Shown here: positions 8,276 through 15,796 of the stretch, piece by piece
Numbering within the stretch: position 1 is the first letter of the stretch
Layout: the number at the start of each line of letters is the position of its first letter
NCBI GenBank assembly: GCA_050251615.1
Contig: JBFWMM010000022.1
Location: 1 to 46,012 of the forward strand
Length of the DNA: 46,012 nt
From: Sedimentisphaera sp050251615
GTDB taxonomy: Bacteria; Planctomycetota; Phycisphaerae; Sedimentisphaerales; Sedimentisphaeraceae
Reading direction: 5' to 3'
Program-made: the position numbers and the translations under genes
The notes under the pieces: generated by a model
Database searches by the model: none
What the model saw: only the letters and a program-made list of their open reading frames with translations
What the model was told of the DNA's origin: nothing

Positions 8276-9031
8276 TCAATGCAGCTCCTGCGGCGGCTCA
8301 AAATACCTGCACATACTCAACACGCTCCGTGGCTCTTTCCCGAGCAGGCAACAGATGTATTTGAGCAGGAATTTCTCCAGATACCAGAGCTTGCGAATGT
8401 CGGTGAGGGCGAGTGAGCCTCCGCGCCCAATGAGCCTGCCGATTGCATCAAGCGCTACGGGGAACGTATCGCCGGCGCTGATAGCGCAATGCGGGCAGAG
8501 GAGCCCCGTGAGGCGGGATGAAAAGAGCGCCCTGCCCCAATCCATCGAAAAATCTCTGTGGCAGACGGTGCAGGACGAAATGTTGATCGAATGACCGGTA
8601 TAATTGAGCATATCAAGCTGAAACTCTATCAGCCTGCGCAGCGAGGCGGCTTCATCGCCATCAGAGAGCCCCGTAAAAAAAGATTCCGATTCGTCAAAGA
8701 GTTCTGGGGCGCTATCTCGGTCGTTTACAAAATAATAGAGCAGATCCGCCGCACAGAGCGCAAACTGCAAACTGTACATTTTTCTGCGCAGAGCGGGGAA
8801 GTTGTGCTCAATATCGATAGTTGTGAGCGTGCCGAGCTCGCCTGAGCGCGGCGGCACATACATTAGCTCGCCGATAGTGAACAACTCAAGCCCTGCGCCG
8901 CTTTTCTGATTCCTTGCGCCTTTGCCGATGAGCTTTATCTTGCCGCTGCCGCGCCCGAAAAATGTAAGGATGAGTGAGCTGTTGGAGTAGTCGGTTTTGC
9001 GGATGCAGATGGCGCGCTCTTTTTGATGCAC
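8276..9031 (-). CDS. recO: DNA repair protein RecO
   Basis: Recombination mediator that helps load RecA at gaps with RecF and RecR. 251 residues from a GTG start at 9029-9031, preceded by a very strong GGGGGAGGG site. Seen: the N-terminal OB-fold (ICIRKTDYSNSSLILTFFGRGSGKIKLIGKGARN), helical middle (YSLQFALCAADLLYYFV) and a probable zinc site CTVCHRDF...LLCPHC at about residues 157-188, both typical of RecO. It starts 12 bases after the stop of the upstream CorC-like gene and is probably co-transcribed with it. RecO diverges strongly between phyla, but the combination of fold pieces and cysteines supports the call. Confidence 0.9.
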   Translation of the reverse strand: MHQKERAICIRKTDYSNSSLILTFFGRGSGKIKLIGKGARNQKSGAGLELFTIGELMYVPPRSGELGTLTTIDIEHNFPALRRKMYSLQFALCAADLLYYFVNDRDSAPELFDESESFFTGLSDGDEAASLRRLIEFQLDMLNYTGHSINISSCTVCHRDFSMDWGRALFSSRLTGLLCPHCAISAGDTFPVALDAIGRLIGRGGSLALTDIRKLWYLEKFLLKYICCLLGKEPRSVLSMCRYFEPPQELH

Positions 9032-9043
9032 TTGCCCTCCCCC

Positions 9044-10321
9044 TTAATCCTTCTCCTCGTGGCGCTTTTCTATCCTGATACGCTTGATTTTGCGCGTCTC
9101 GGAGGCAAGAACGGTAAAGACGAGTCCGTTGTAGCGGAATGTCTCGCCGGACTTCGGGATATAACCCAGATGCGAGAATACAAACCCGCCGACGGTGTCG
9201 TAGTCTTCATCTTCGGGCAGCTCAATCGCGAAGCTGCGGTTAATATCATCCACATATACCTTCGCATCCAGCTCCACAACATCATCATTAACCAGCTTTA
9301 TGGAAGCAGGTGCGGTGCGTTCGTACTCATCCTCTATCTCGCCGACCAGCTCCTCAAGAATATCCTCTATGGTAACGATACCTGCGACTCCGCCATACTC
9401 ATCCAGTACGACAGCCATATGCTGCTTCTTGTTCTGGAACTCGTGCAGAAGCTCGCGCAGGCTGACCGTCTCAGGAACAAAATACGCAGGCCGCATACTC
9501 TCTCGCAGAGAAAACTCCGCATCGCGCCCCACCTGTGAAAGCAGGTCTTTCGCATAGATAAGGCCGATGATGTTGTCTATGCGCTCTTCGTAAACAGGAA
9601 TTCTCGAATGGCCGGCAGAAAGTACGGTTTTTACAATCTTCTCAAAATCGGCATCCGCCTCCACAGCGACAAGCTCCGTGCGCGGAGTGATAATCTCAAT
9701 GGCGGTGGTCTGGTCGAGGTCGAGGATGTTTTCAATCATCGTCATCTCCTCATTGTCAACCACGCCCTCATCAACGCTCTTTTCAACGATGTTCATTATC
9801 TCATCGTGCTTCTCATCCTGATTCTCTTCCTCTGTAAGCTCCTGCACGCCCGAAAGCCTCATCACAACCACATCGTGTACATCAAAGAGGTACAGCGCGG
9901 GATATATAATCTTCGAGAGAAATTTCATCGGCTTGTAAAACGCGGCAATCACCGATTCCGGGCGATACTGCGAGACGGACTGCGGCAAGGCAATCGTAAA
10001 CATAAAAACTGCCGAAATGTATATCAAAAACGCAAATAACAGCTCGATTGAGCGCAACGCTCCGTCAACGCTGAACGCACGGACAATCAACAGCAATGCA
10101 GATGTGTTGAAAAGAAGCTGAAAGACACGCGCCGCTATACTGAGGCGCTCTGAGTTTTCCGAAAGCTCGCGAGCCTGCTGCTCTGCGCGGTCTTTATCTT
10201 TACTTGATTCGATGAGCCTTCGCTTTGAATATGAGCGAAATGACAATGACACTACTGAAAAAAGGCAACCGCAGCCGAAACAAACCGCCGCTATGCCGGA
10301 TAACCATCCAACGTCTTCCAA
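9044..10321 (-). CDS. CorC/HlyC-like membrane protein with CBS pair (CNNM family)
   Basis: Probable membrane transporter or regulator of divalent-cation (Mg/Co) balance. 425 residues. Residues 1-160 hold about three to four hydrophobic segments of a DUF21-like region. Residues about 195-320 are two CBS domains (ITPRTELVAVEADADFEKIV, HSRIPVYEERIDNIIGLIYAKDLL, HMAVVLDEYGGVAGIVTIEDILEELVGEI, all strongly conserved in this family). Residues about 340-425 form the CorC_HlyC accessory domain (DDINRSFAIELPEDEDYDTVGGFV). The start appears to be TTG at 10319-10321, with AAAGGA 9 bases upstream. Family members near recO or era are common in bacteria. It is divergent from the arsenic operon and has its own strong promoter. 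Confidence 0.92.
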   Translation of the reverse strand: MEDVGWLSGIAAVCFGCGCLFSVVSLSFRSYSKRRLIESSKDKDRAEQQARELSENSERLSIAARVFQLLFNTSALLLIVRAFSVDGALRSIELLFAFLIYISAVFMFTIALPQSVSQYRPESVIAAFYKPMKFLSKIIYPALYLFDVHDVVVMRLSGVQELTEEENQDEKHDEIMNIVEKSVDEGVVDNEEMTMIENILDLDQTTAIEIITPRTELVAVEADADFEKIVKTVLSAGHSRIPVYEERIDNIIGLIYAKDLLSQVGRDAEFSLRESMRPAYFVPETVSLRELLHEFQNKKQHMAVVLDEYGGVAGIVTIEDILEELVGEIEDEYERTAPASIKLVNDDVVELDAKVYVDDINRSFAIELPEDEDYDTVGGFVFSHLGYIPKSGETFRYNGLVFTVLASETRKIKRIRIEKRHEEKD

Positions 10322-10400
10322 GACAGGATCCTTTATTAATATAACATTTACCCCTCCCTGCCGGCTTATACCGAACTGACATTAAAGCGGGGCGAAACGA

Positions 10401-10428
10401 ATTATAGCACGTAACCATTTTTTTTCAA
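10401..10428 (-). promoter_or_regulatory. Sigma70-like promoter of the corC-like gene and recO
   Basis: On the minus strand TTGAAA (10423-10428), a 16-base spacer and a perfect TATAAT (10401-10406). The predicted start is near 10394, about 73 bases before the TTG start codon. Confidence 0.75.
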
Positions 10429-10435
10429 ATTGTAC

Positions 10436-10490
10436 TTGCATGAGAGCTTTTATTTGCTACTATAACACAAAATACTCACATAGTCTCACG
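10436..10490 (+). promoter_or_regulatory. Candidate promoter/operator of the arsenic operon
   Basis: TTGCAT (10436-10441), 16 bases, TACTAT (10458-10463), with TATAAC at 10461-10466 as an alternative -10. An imperfect inverted repeat, ACTAT...ATAGT, overlaps and follows the -10 and could be the ArsR operator. Spacing and bases are less convincing than for the divergent promoter. Confidence 0.4.
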
Positions 10491-10501
10491 GTTAAAAGAA
10501 T

Positions 10502-10828
10502 ATGACAGAACTTGAACAAAAACTCTATGAAAAACAGGCCGACCTTTTTAAGGCGCTCGCACATCCTTTGAGGTTATCGATTATCGCGTTTCTAAAGGAT
10601 GGCGAGAGATGCGTCTGCGAGATTGTCGAAAACGTACCCGCCGAGCGCTCCAACATATCCAGACACCTTGCGCTGATGACAAGTGCAGGCGTGCTCGAAA
10701 ACCGCAAAGAAGGCCTGCGCGTGTATTACAAGCTCAAACGCGAATGTGTGCTCTCGTTTCTCGACTGCGTGAATGAGTGCATACTCGCCGAAATTAAACA
10801 AGATATAGAGCTGATAGGCCTGCTCTGA
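10502..10828 (+). CDS. arsR: ArsR/SmtB-family metalloregulatory repressor
   Basis: Winged-helix repressor that leaves DNA when arsenite, antimonite or another soft metal binds. 108 residues. Seen: LFKALAHPLRLSIIAFLKDGERCVCEIVE, with the Cys37-Val-Cys39 pair in the alpha3 position that binds As(III) in classic ArsR, followed by the recognition helix SNISRHLALMTSAGVLENRKEG and the beta wing GLRVYYKL. Extra cysteines at 82, 89 and 93 could supply the third ligand or a second site. It is first in a seven-gene plus-strand operon and is presumably autoregulatory. No strong Shine-Dalgarno is present before the ATG. Confidence 0.93.
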   Translation: MTELEQKLYEKQADLFKALAHPLRLSIIAFLKDGERCVCEIVENVPAERSNISRHLALMTSAGVLENRKEGLRVYYKLKRECVLSFLDCVNECILAEIKQDIELIGLL

Positions 10829-10844
10829 TTAAGAGATTCGGAAT

Positions 10845-11816
10845 ATGTTAAAGATATTTACGGTCATAGCGGATTGGCTGGTCTATTCGGTTTTCGGGCT
10901 TGTCGAGGGAAGTCATCTCGCGGACAGCCTGCACTTCTTCATCGAAGACACAACCAAGATCTTTATGCTTCTCGTGCTGATGATTTACGTCATCGGATAC
11001 CTGCGTGCGAGTCTTGATGTTGAGGCGGTGCGCGGTTATCTCGCAGGCAAACACAGGCTCTTCGGCTATTTCGCCGGCGCCTCATTCGGCGCGATAACGC
11101 CCTTTTGCTCATGCTCAAGCATACCGCTGTTCCTCGGCTTCACACAGGCAAGAATACCCGTAGGCATAACGATGTCGTTCCTCATAACCTCACCGATAAT
11201 AAACGAAGTAGCCATAGCACTGCTCGGCTCACTGCTCGGCATCAAGTTTATGGTGTGTTATGTCGCGGTGGGGATAATTGCCGGCGTAATCGGTGGAGCC
11301 TTTTTTGACATCATCAAAGCTGAAAACTATCTCACGGAAATCGCCGGCGCCGCGCCGGGTACCAATGCCTCACAGCAATCAGCCAATCGCCGGCGCCTGA
11401 GCCATAAAGAGAGATGCGATTTTGCAAAGGACGAGCTCAAAACGATATTCGGGCGCGTGTGGAAGTGGGTGCTTATCGGCGTGGGGTTGGGTGCAGGGCT
11501 GCATGGGTTTGTCCCCGAGAGCTTCATTACCAATTCGCTCGGCGCGGGCCAATGGTGGACGGTTCCGGGCGCCGTGCTTCTGGGCATACCACTCTATTCT
11601 AACGCGTCGGGGGTCATTCCCGTCGCAGAAAGCCTGCTCGGAAAGGGGCTGCCCGTCGACACAACTCTGGCCTTTATGATGAGCACCGTAGCCGCGAGCC
11701 TGCCCGAATTCATCATGCTTAAACAGGTGATGAAGACGAAACTGCTTCTTATATTTTTCGGCCTGTTACTCGTGCTGTTTACGAGTGTCGGCTGGTTATT
11801 CAACATACTTTGGTAA
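10845..11816 (+). CDS. ArsP/SO_0444-type membrane permease
   Basis: Predicted efflux permease of the DUF318/ArsP family. Members export trivalent organoarsenicals (ArsP) or metals (SO_0444-like Cu/Zn exporters). 323 residues with about eight to ten hydrophobic segments. The family cysteine motif is present as TPFCSCSSIPLFLGFTQARIP, followed by GITMSFLITSPIINEVA. A repeat of the fold starts after a hydrophilic loop (about residues 165-195), with IPLYSNASGVIPVAESLLGKGLP and TVAASLPEFIMLKQVMK. It starts 16 bases after arsR, and the next gene is a CxxC protein, a typical ArsP neighbour. The substrate cannot be fixed from sequence. Arsenic is favoured by arsR, arsC and the ArsF/G-like genes. Confidence 0.85.
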   Translation: MLKIFTVIADWLVYSVFGLVEGSHLADSLHFFIEDTTKIFMLLVLMIYVIGYLRASLDVEAVRGYLAGKHRLFGYFAGASFGAITPFCSCSSIPLFLGFTQARIPVGITMSFLITSPIINEVAIALLGSLLGIKFMVCYVAVGIIAGVIGGAFFDIIKAENYLTEIAGAAPGTNASQQSANRRRLSHKERCDFAKDELKTIFGRVWKWVLIGVGLGAGLHGFVPESFITNSLGAGQWWTVPGAVLLGIPLYSNASGVIPVAESLLGKGLPVDTTLAFMMSTVAASLPEFIMLKQVMKTKLLLIFFGLLLVLFTSVGWLFNILW

Positions 11817-11837
11817 TTCATACAGAGAGAAACAAAA

Positions 11838-12077
11838 ATGAAGATTGAAATTCTCGGAACTGGCTGCAAGAAGTGCAACCGGCTCGCAGAAAACGCAAAA
11901 GAAGCCATCGCTCTGGCGGCAGTGGATGCGGAGATTGTAAAGGTTACAGACTTGGCGCAGATAATGAGCTACAACGTAATCAGTACGCCGGCGCTCGTGA
12001 TTGATGGCGAAGTAAAGAGTACCGGCAAACTGCTCAAACCGAAAGACATCGCAAAGATTCTGGGAGAAGCAAAATGA
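11838..12077 (+). CDS. Small thioredoxin-fold redox-active disulfide protein
   Basis: 79-residue glutaredoxin/thioredoxin-like protein of the redox-active disulfide protein 2 (MTH895/TM0996-like) family. Seen: MKIEILGTGCKKCNRL with the active pair Cys10 and Cys13, the cis-proline segment ISTPALVIDGEV and LKPKDIAKIL at the end. It has no signal peptide, so it is cytoplasmic. Such proteins often sit beside ArsP-type permeases and are thought to shuttle electrons or metal. In the Shewanella arsEFG cluster, ArsE is, as I recall, of this general type, so this may be the ArsE counterpart. Its stop overlaps the next start by 4 bases (ATGA). Confidence 0.85.
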   Translation: MKIEILGTGCKKCNRLAENAKEAIALAAVDAEIVKVTDLAQIMSYNVISTPALVIDGEVKSTGKLLKPKDIAKILGEAK

Positions 12078-12571
12078 AAAGTTGCCTGAAAATCAGCCTG
12101 ATGGTATTGGGGGGCATCAGCCTGTTGGTCATGAGCGGTTGTGAAAAGAAGACGGATACAGAAGCCGCCGAAACTTTGGCAGTTGAGGCAGTTGAGGCAG
12201 ATGCGGTAGGGGCTCCGGCAGAAACGACCACTTCCCCCGAAGTTCAAGCGGTTATACAAGCCGAGCAACAATTGCCGAAGCTGCTCGACCTCGGCGCAGA
12301 CCAGTGCATTCCGTGCAAAAAACTGGCTCCGATTCTCGAAGAGCTTGCAAAGGAATACAGGGGCGAATTTGATGTTGAGTTCATCGATGTATGGAAACCC
12401 GAGAACAAGGAAAAAGCGCTCAGCTATGAAATAAGCTCCATCCCAACACAGATTTTTTATGACGCTGATGGCAAAGAGCTGTATCGGCATGTGGGATTCA
12501 TTCCGAAGGAAGATATTCTGAACAAATGGAAAGAGCTCGGATTTGCCTTTGAGGCCGCAGAGAGCGAGTAA
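12074..12571 (+). CDS. Thioredoxin-domain lipoprotein
   Basis: 165 residues. A signal sequence ending in LLVMSGC gives a probable lipidated Cys23, so the protein is anchored outside the inner membrane. Residues 24-65 are an Ala/Glu-rich linker. The thioredoxin fold follows, with Cys78-Ile-Pro-Cys81 (GADQCIPCKKLAPILEEL), EFIDVWK, the cis-proline motif SSIPTQIFYDADGKEL and YRHVGFIPKEDI. Conserved features suggest a reducing or isomerase partner for periplasmic proteins. Electrons would come from the CcdA/ArsG-like membrane protein two genes downstream. The start overlaps the preceding CxxC gene by 4 bases, indicating coupling. Confidence 0.88.
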   Translation: MKSCLKISLMVLGGISLLVMSGCEKKTDTEAAETLAVEAVEADAVGAPAETTTSPEVQAVIQAEQQLPKLLDLGADQCIPCKKLAPILEELAKEYRGEFDVEFIDVWKPENKEKALSYEISSIPTQIFYDADGKELYRHVGFIPKEDILNKWKELGFAFEAAESE

Positions 12572-12574
12572 GCA

Positions 12575-13033
12575 ATGGAACTGCTGAAAAAGACTCTGAC
12601 CAACTGCCTGCTGGCGTTCGCTTTGATCAGCATCGGTTTTGCGTTCGGCAAGCATTCTGTAAAACAGAGCGAGCCTGCCGCAGGCCTTCCGCAGGGAAAC
12701 GGACGGTTCATCGCAGTGTATTATCTCCACTCGACCTTCCGCTGTACGACCTGCAACACTATCGAGAAAATGACTTTCGAGTTGCTCGCAAATTCATACA
12801 GCGAAGAGTTATCTGCGGGCGAAATCGTCTGGCAGGCCTGCGACTTCCAGGAAAACGAAGCGCTTGCCGAGCAGTTTGAAGTGGCGGCGAGCTGCGTGGT
12901 TGTGGCTGAAATAGAGGACGGTAACGTTGTCGATTACAAACGGCTTGATGAGGTCTGGACTCTTACCGACAATCCGCAGGGATTCAACAGCTATATTAGC
13001 AACTTTATAAACGACTATCTGCAAAGGCTTTGA
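12575..13033 (+). CDS. ArsF-like membrane-anchored thiol protein
   Basis: 152 residues with an N-terminal hydrophobic anchor (about 8-25), then a thioredoxin-like region with Cys57-Thr-Thr-Cys60 in YYLHSTFRCTTCNTIEKM and further cysteines (Cys at WQACDF and AASCVVV). The layout and the sequence YYLHSTxRCxTC match the family now named for ArsF of the Shewanella arsEFG cluster (nitrophenyl arsenical reduction, recalled from the literature, not searched). The real reaction of such proteins outside that cluster is not established. It starts 3 bases after the lipoprotein stop codon and is followed 8 bases later by the ArsG-like gene, so the trio is probably co-translated. Confidence 0.75.
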   Translation: MELLKKTLTNCLLAFALISIGFAFGKHSVKQSEPAAGLPQGNGRFIAVYYLHSTFRCTTCNTIEKMTFELLANSYSEELSAGEIVWQACDFQENEALAEQFEVAASCVVVAEIEDGNVVDYKRLDEVWTLTDNPQGFNSYISNFINDYLQRL

Positions 13034-13041
13034 GGTAGAAT

Positions 13042-13728
13042 ATGCTCCGGACGATTTCATTTACTGCACTCTGGCTCGGCATCCTGACATCAATCAGCCC
13101 CTGCCCGCTGGCAACCAACATCGCCGCCATCTCGTTTATCGGGCGAAATACAGGGAAGAAGAATCAGGTTATTGCATCAGGGTTGCTCTATTCTGCCGGA
13201 CGCATGATTGCGTACGTAACGCTTGGCTCCCTCATCACAGCAGGGATGCTCAGTAGCGCGCAGACCTCCAGATTCCTGCAGAAATATATGAACGAAGCAC
13301 TCGGTCCGATTCTAATTGTGCTGGGGCTGATGCTTCTCGGCTGGTCAGGCACCGGCTTTTCAATAAATATCAACACTGAAAAACTTCAGGCCAGAGCAGA
13401 GCAAAGCGCTTTGCTCTGGGCGGCGCCGATAGGATTTGTTTTTGCGCTCTCATTTTGCCCCGTTTCTGCGGGGCTTTTCTTCGGCGCTCTTCTGCCGCTG
13501 GCGCTGAAGCACAATTCGCCCGTATTGTTGCCTGTTATCTTTGGAACAGGCACCTCACTGCCGGCTATAGCACTGGCATTTATAATAGCTTTCGGCTCAG
13601 CCTGGGCAGGTAAGGCATTCAACCGACTCGCCACCATTGAACGCTGGATCAGATTTGCGGCCGCCGCCGTATTTATTATTGCGGGAATCTACTACTGCCT
13701 GAGACACATCTATGGCATTTCATTTTGA
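13042..13728 (+). CDS. ArsG-like / CcdA-type transmembrane electron carrier
   Basis: 228 residues with six predicted membrane helices, the size of CcdA (the DsbD beta domain). The two intramembrane cysteines of this family are visible: Cys21 in SISPCPLATN and Cys139 in ALSFCPVSAGLFFG, each flanked by proline. CcdA/DsbD proteins carry electrons from cytoplasmic thioredoxin to periplasmic thiol proteins. The ArsG branch is annotated as an aromatic arsenical exporter, but the cysteine pair argues for electron transfer here. Good ribosome site GAGG 6 bases before the ATG. Neighbours are the thioredoxin lipoprotein, ArsF-like protein and arsenate reductase. Confidence 0.82.
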   Translation: MLRTISFTALWLGILTSISPCPLATNIAAISFIGRNTGKKNQVIASGLLYSAGRMIAYVTLGSLITAGMLSSAQTSRFLQKYMNEALGPILIVLGLMLLGWSGTGFSININTEKLQARAEQSALLWAAPIGFVFALSFCPVSAGLFFGALLPLALKHNSPVLLPVIFGTGTSLPAIALAFIIAFGSAWAGKAFNRLATIERWIRFAAAAVFIIAGIYYCLRHIYGISF

Positions 13729-13750
13729 CAATTTTTGAAACGGATAGATT

Positions 13751-14182
13751 ATGAGTAAAAAACTGAACGTACTATTTCTCTGCACCGGTAACTCCTGCCG
13801 CAGCCAGATGGCTGAGGGCTGGGCACGTGCCCTGCTTTCCGATAGAATCAAGGCATACTCAGCCGGCATCGAAACGCACGGGCTCAATCCCTACGCGGTG
13901 AAGGTGATGGGAGAGGCGGGGGTTGACATAACAAATCACAAGTCTCAGCTTCTCAGCGAATTTGATGCTGAAAGCATAGACCTCGTCATAACCGTCTGCG
14001 ACAACGCGAAGGAAAGTTGCCCGATTTTTCCAGGCGGCTGCAAGGTGATTCATCGCAGCTTCCAGGACCCGCCCAAAATGGCATTGGAGTTTGAGGACGA
14101 AGAAAAGAAAACCGACTGCTATCGCAAAGTACGCGATGAGATTAAGCAGTTTATAACAGACGAATTACCTTGCCTGCTCTGA
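13751..14182 (+). CDS. arsC: Thioredoxin-coupled arsenate reductase (low-molecular-weight phosphatase type)
   Basis: Reduces arsenate to arsenite in the cytoplasm using thioredoxin. 143 residues. The phosphate-binding loop reads LFLCTGNSCRSQMAEGWAR with nucleophile Cys11 and Arg17. The resolving pair Cys83 and Cys90 lies in VCDNAKESCPIFPG, as in Staphylococcus/Bacillus ArsC, whose relay uses Cys10, 82 and 89. The catalytic Asp is in RSFQDPP. A cysteine next to the C-terminus (PCLL) is extra. Last gene of the arsenic operon, 22 bases after the ArsG-like gene. No clear terminator follows. Confidence 0.95.
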   Translation: MSKKLNVLFLCTGNSCRSQMAEGWARALLSDRIKAYSAGIETHGLNPYAVKVMGEAGVDITNHKSQLLSEFDAESIDLVITVCDNAKESCPIFPGGCKVIHRSFQDPPKMALEFEDEEKKTDCYRKVRDEIKQFITDELPCLL

Positions 14183-14213
14183 ATACTGAACCAAAACGCC
14201 ACGATAATCGCCC

Positions 14214-14242
14214 TTGAAAGCCGGCAGACAATACTGTACAAT
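14214..14242 (+). promoter_or_regulatory. Sigma70-like promoter of the flavin disulfide reductase gene
   Basis: TTGAAA (14214-14219), a 17-base spacer and TACAAT (14237-14242), both near consensus. The predicted start is near 14249, about 42 bases before the ATG. It separates this gene from the arsenic operon while still allowing readthrough. Confidence 0.75.
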
Positions 14243-14290
14243 TGCGCGTGCGTTTAATAATATGGTTCAGCACAGAATAAGGAACCGGCT

Positions 14291-15721
14291 ATGAGTACCA
14301 TCAAAAAAGATGCTGTAATAATCGGCGCCGGCAGCGGCGGTCTTTCAGCTCTGAGACAAATCAAACAGAAAACGGGCGATTTCGCGATCATTGAAAGAGG
14401 CCCTCTCGGAACAAAGTGCGCCAGAATCGGTTGTATGCCGTCAAAGGTGCTTATAAGGGCGGCCAACGATTATCACAGAAGGTACGCTTTCTCCGTCCAG
14501 GGCATCAGCGGTGCCGAAGCGCTGAAAGTTGACATTGATGCGGTTTTCAGGCATGTAAGGTCTATGCGTGATAAGTTTGCCGGCAACATGGACAAGACAA
14601 CGCGTGCGCTTTCGGGGGAAAATCTGATTGAAGGCAATGCAAAAATCCTGTCGCCCAATCTGGTGGAGGTGAACGGGCAACAGATAGAAACCGAGAGCAT
14701 AATAATTGCTACAGGAGCAAACCCGATAATACCCGAACCATGGCTGGAATTCGGGGATAAAATACTTACAAGCGATAATATTTTCGAGCAGCAGCACATA
14801 CCTGAGAAAATAGCGGTAATCGGGCTCGGCGTAATCGGGCTTGAACTTGGTCAGGCTCTAAGCAGGCTTGGAGTGGATGTCGTCGGATTCGATATGAAGC
14901 AGACGCTCGGAGGCATAAGCGACCCTGAGATCAGAGAAGAAGCTGTAAAAGCCATCAGAAAAGATTTTCCGATTCATCTCGGCGAGGCAGCGGAACTGCA
15001 CAGCGAAGGAGACAGAATAAAGGTGTGCTACGGGGATGTATGCGACAAATTTGACGCAGTAATCGCAGCGATTGGAGTAATACCGAATATTGAAGGACTC
15101 GGGCTCGAAAATCTCGGTGTGGAACTGAACGGGAGGGGCTTGCCGGCATTTAACCCGCGCACTATGCAGATAGGAGATTTGCCGGTGTATATAGCCGGCG
15201 ATGTCAACGGTTGCCGCCCCATTCTTCACGAGGCGCTTGACGAAGGCTTTATTGCGGGAAAAAACGCGATGGGAGATGTGAGCAATTGTTTCTGCAGGCG
15301 CGTTCCACTGAAAGTTGTATTCAGCGACCCTGAAATAGCGGGAGTCGGGTACAGCTTTGAGCAGCTTAGAGAGTCAGGCCGTGATATAGTCATCGGAAGA
15401 GCTGATTTTTCCGAGCAGGCCCGGGCACTGGTTGACCAATGCGCAGAAGGAAAGTTGAATGTCTATGCCGATTCGGAAACGGCGAAATTTCTCGGCGCTG
15501 AGATGGCTATTCCAGGAGGCGAGCACATCGCTCATCAGCTTGCAATATCAGCGCAGAATGAGATGACCATATTCGAGATGCTTCAATCGCCTTTCTATCA
15601 TCCGGTTCTGGAAGAGGGGCTTCGCTCGGCTCTGCGTGATGCGGGCAGCCGGCTTAAAGAAAAACAACACCCACCCGAGCTGCTTGTTTGCGGAAGCTGC
15701 CCGGAATCCCCGCTTTGCTGA
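14291..15721 (+). CDS. Dihydrolipoamide dehydrogenase-like flavin disulfide reductase with C-terminal cysteine tail
   Basis: 476-residue FAD/NAD(P)H disulfide oxidoreductase, class I. Seen: FAD site VIIGAGSGGLSAL, redox pair Cys43 and Cys48 in TKCARIGCMPSK, NAD(P) site VIGLGVIGLELGQAL, second FAD motif YIAGDVNG, and the dimer-domain His-Glu pair in YHPVLEEGL, as in lipoamide dehydrogenase, glutathione reductase and mercuric reductase. After the normal end it adds a tail, LLVCGSCPESPLC, with Cys467, Cys470 and terminal Cys476. Mercuric reductase and large thioredoxin reductases also use C-terminal thiols to pass electrons to substrate. No pyruvate-dehydrogenase genes are nearby. The arsenic operon next door suggests a role in thiol supply or metal(loid) reduction, which is inference. 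AAGGAA precedes the ATG. Confidence 0.88.
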   Translation: MSTIKKDAVIIGAGSGGLSALRQIKQKTGDFAIIERGPLGTKCARIGCMPSKVLIRAANDYHRRYAFSVQGISGAEALKVDIDAVFRHVRSMRDKFAGNMDKTTRALSGENLIEGNAKILSPNLVEVNGQQIETESIIIATGANPIIPEPWLEFGDKILTSDNIFEQQHIPEKIAVIGLGVIGLELGQALSRLGVDVVGFDMKQTLGGISDPEIREEAVKAIRKDFPIHLGEAAELHSEGDRIKVCYGDVCDKFDAVIAAIGVIPNIEGLGLENLGVELNGRGLPAFNPRTMQIGDLPVYIAGDVNGCRPILHEALDEGFIAGKNAMGDVSNCFCRRVPLKVVFSDPEIAGVGYSFEQLRESGRDIVIGRADFSEQARALVDQCAEGKLNVYADSETAKFLGAEMAIPGGEHIAHQLAISAQNEMTIFEMLQSPFYHPVLEEGLRSALRDAGSRLKEKQHPPELLVCGSCPESPLC

Positions 15722-15729
15722 AACGCGAA

Positions 15730-15754
15730 CAGCCCCGCACGGAACACGGGGCTG
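15730..15754. terminator. Hairpin between converging genes, candidate weak terminator
   Basis: Perfect 8-bp GC-rich stem CAGCCCCG (15730-15737) with CGGGGCTG (15747-15754), loop of 9. It sits between the 3' ends of the disulfide reductase and adhE. No long T-run follows on either strand (TTCGCGTTTC on the minus side), so termination may be partial. A second small hairpin, CCGAAT/ATTCGG, lies at 15771-15786. Confidence 0.5.
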
Positions 15755-15796
15755 CCTGAAAATATGTTATCCGAATTGAGATTCGGTGATAAGCGG

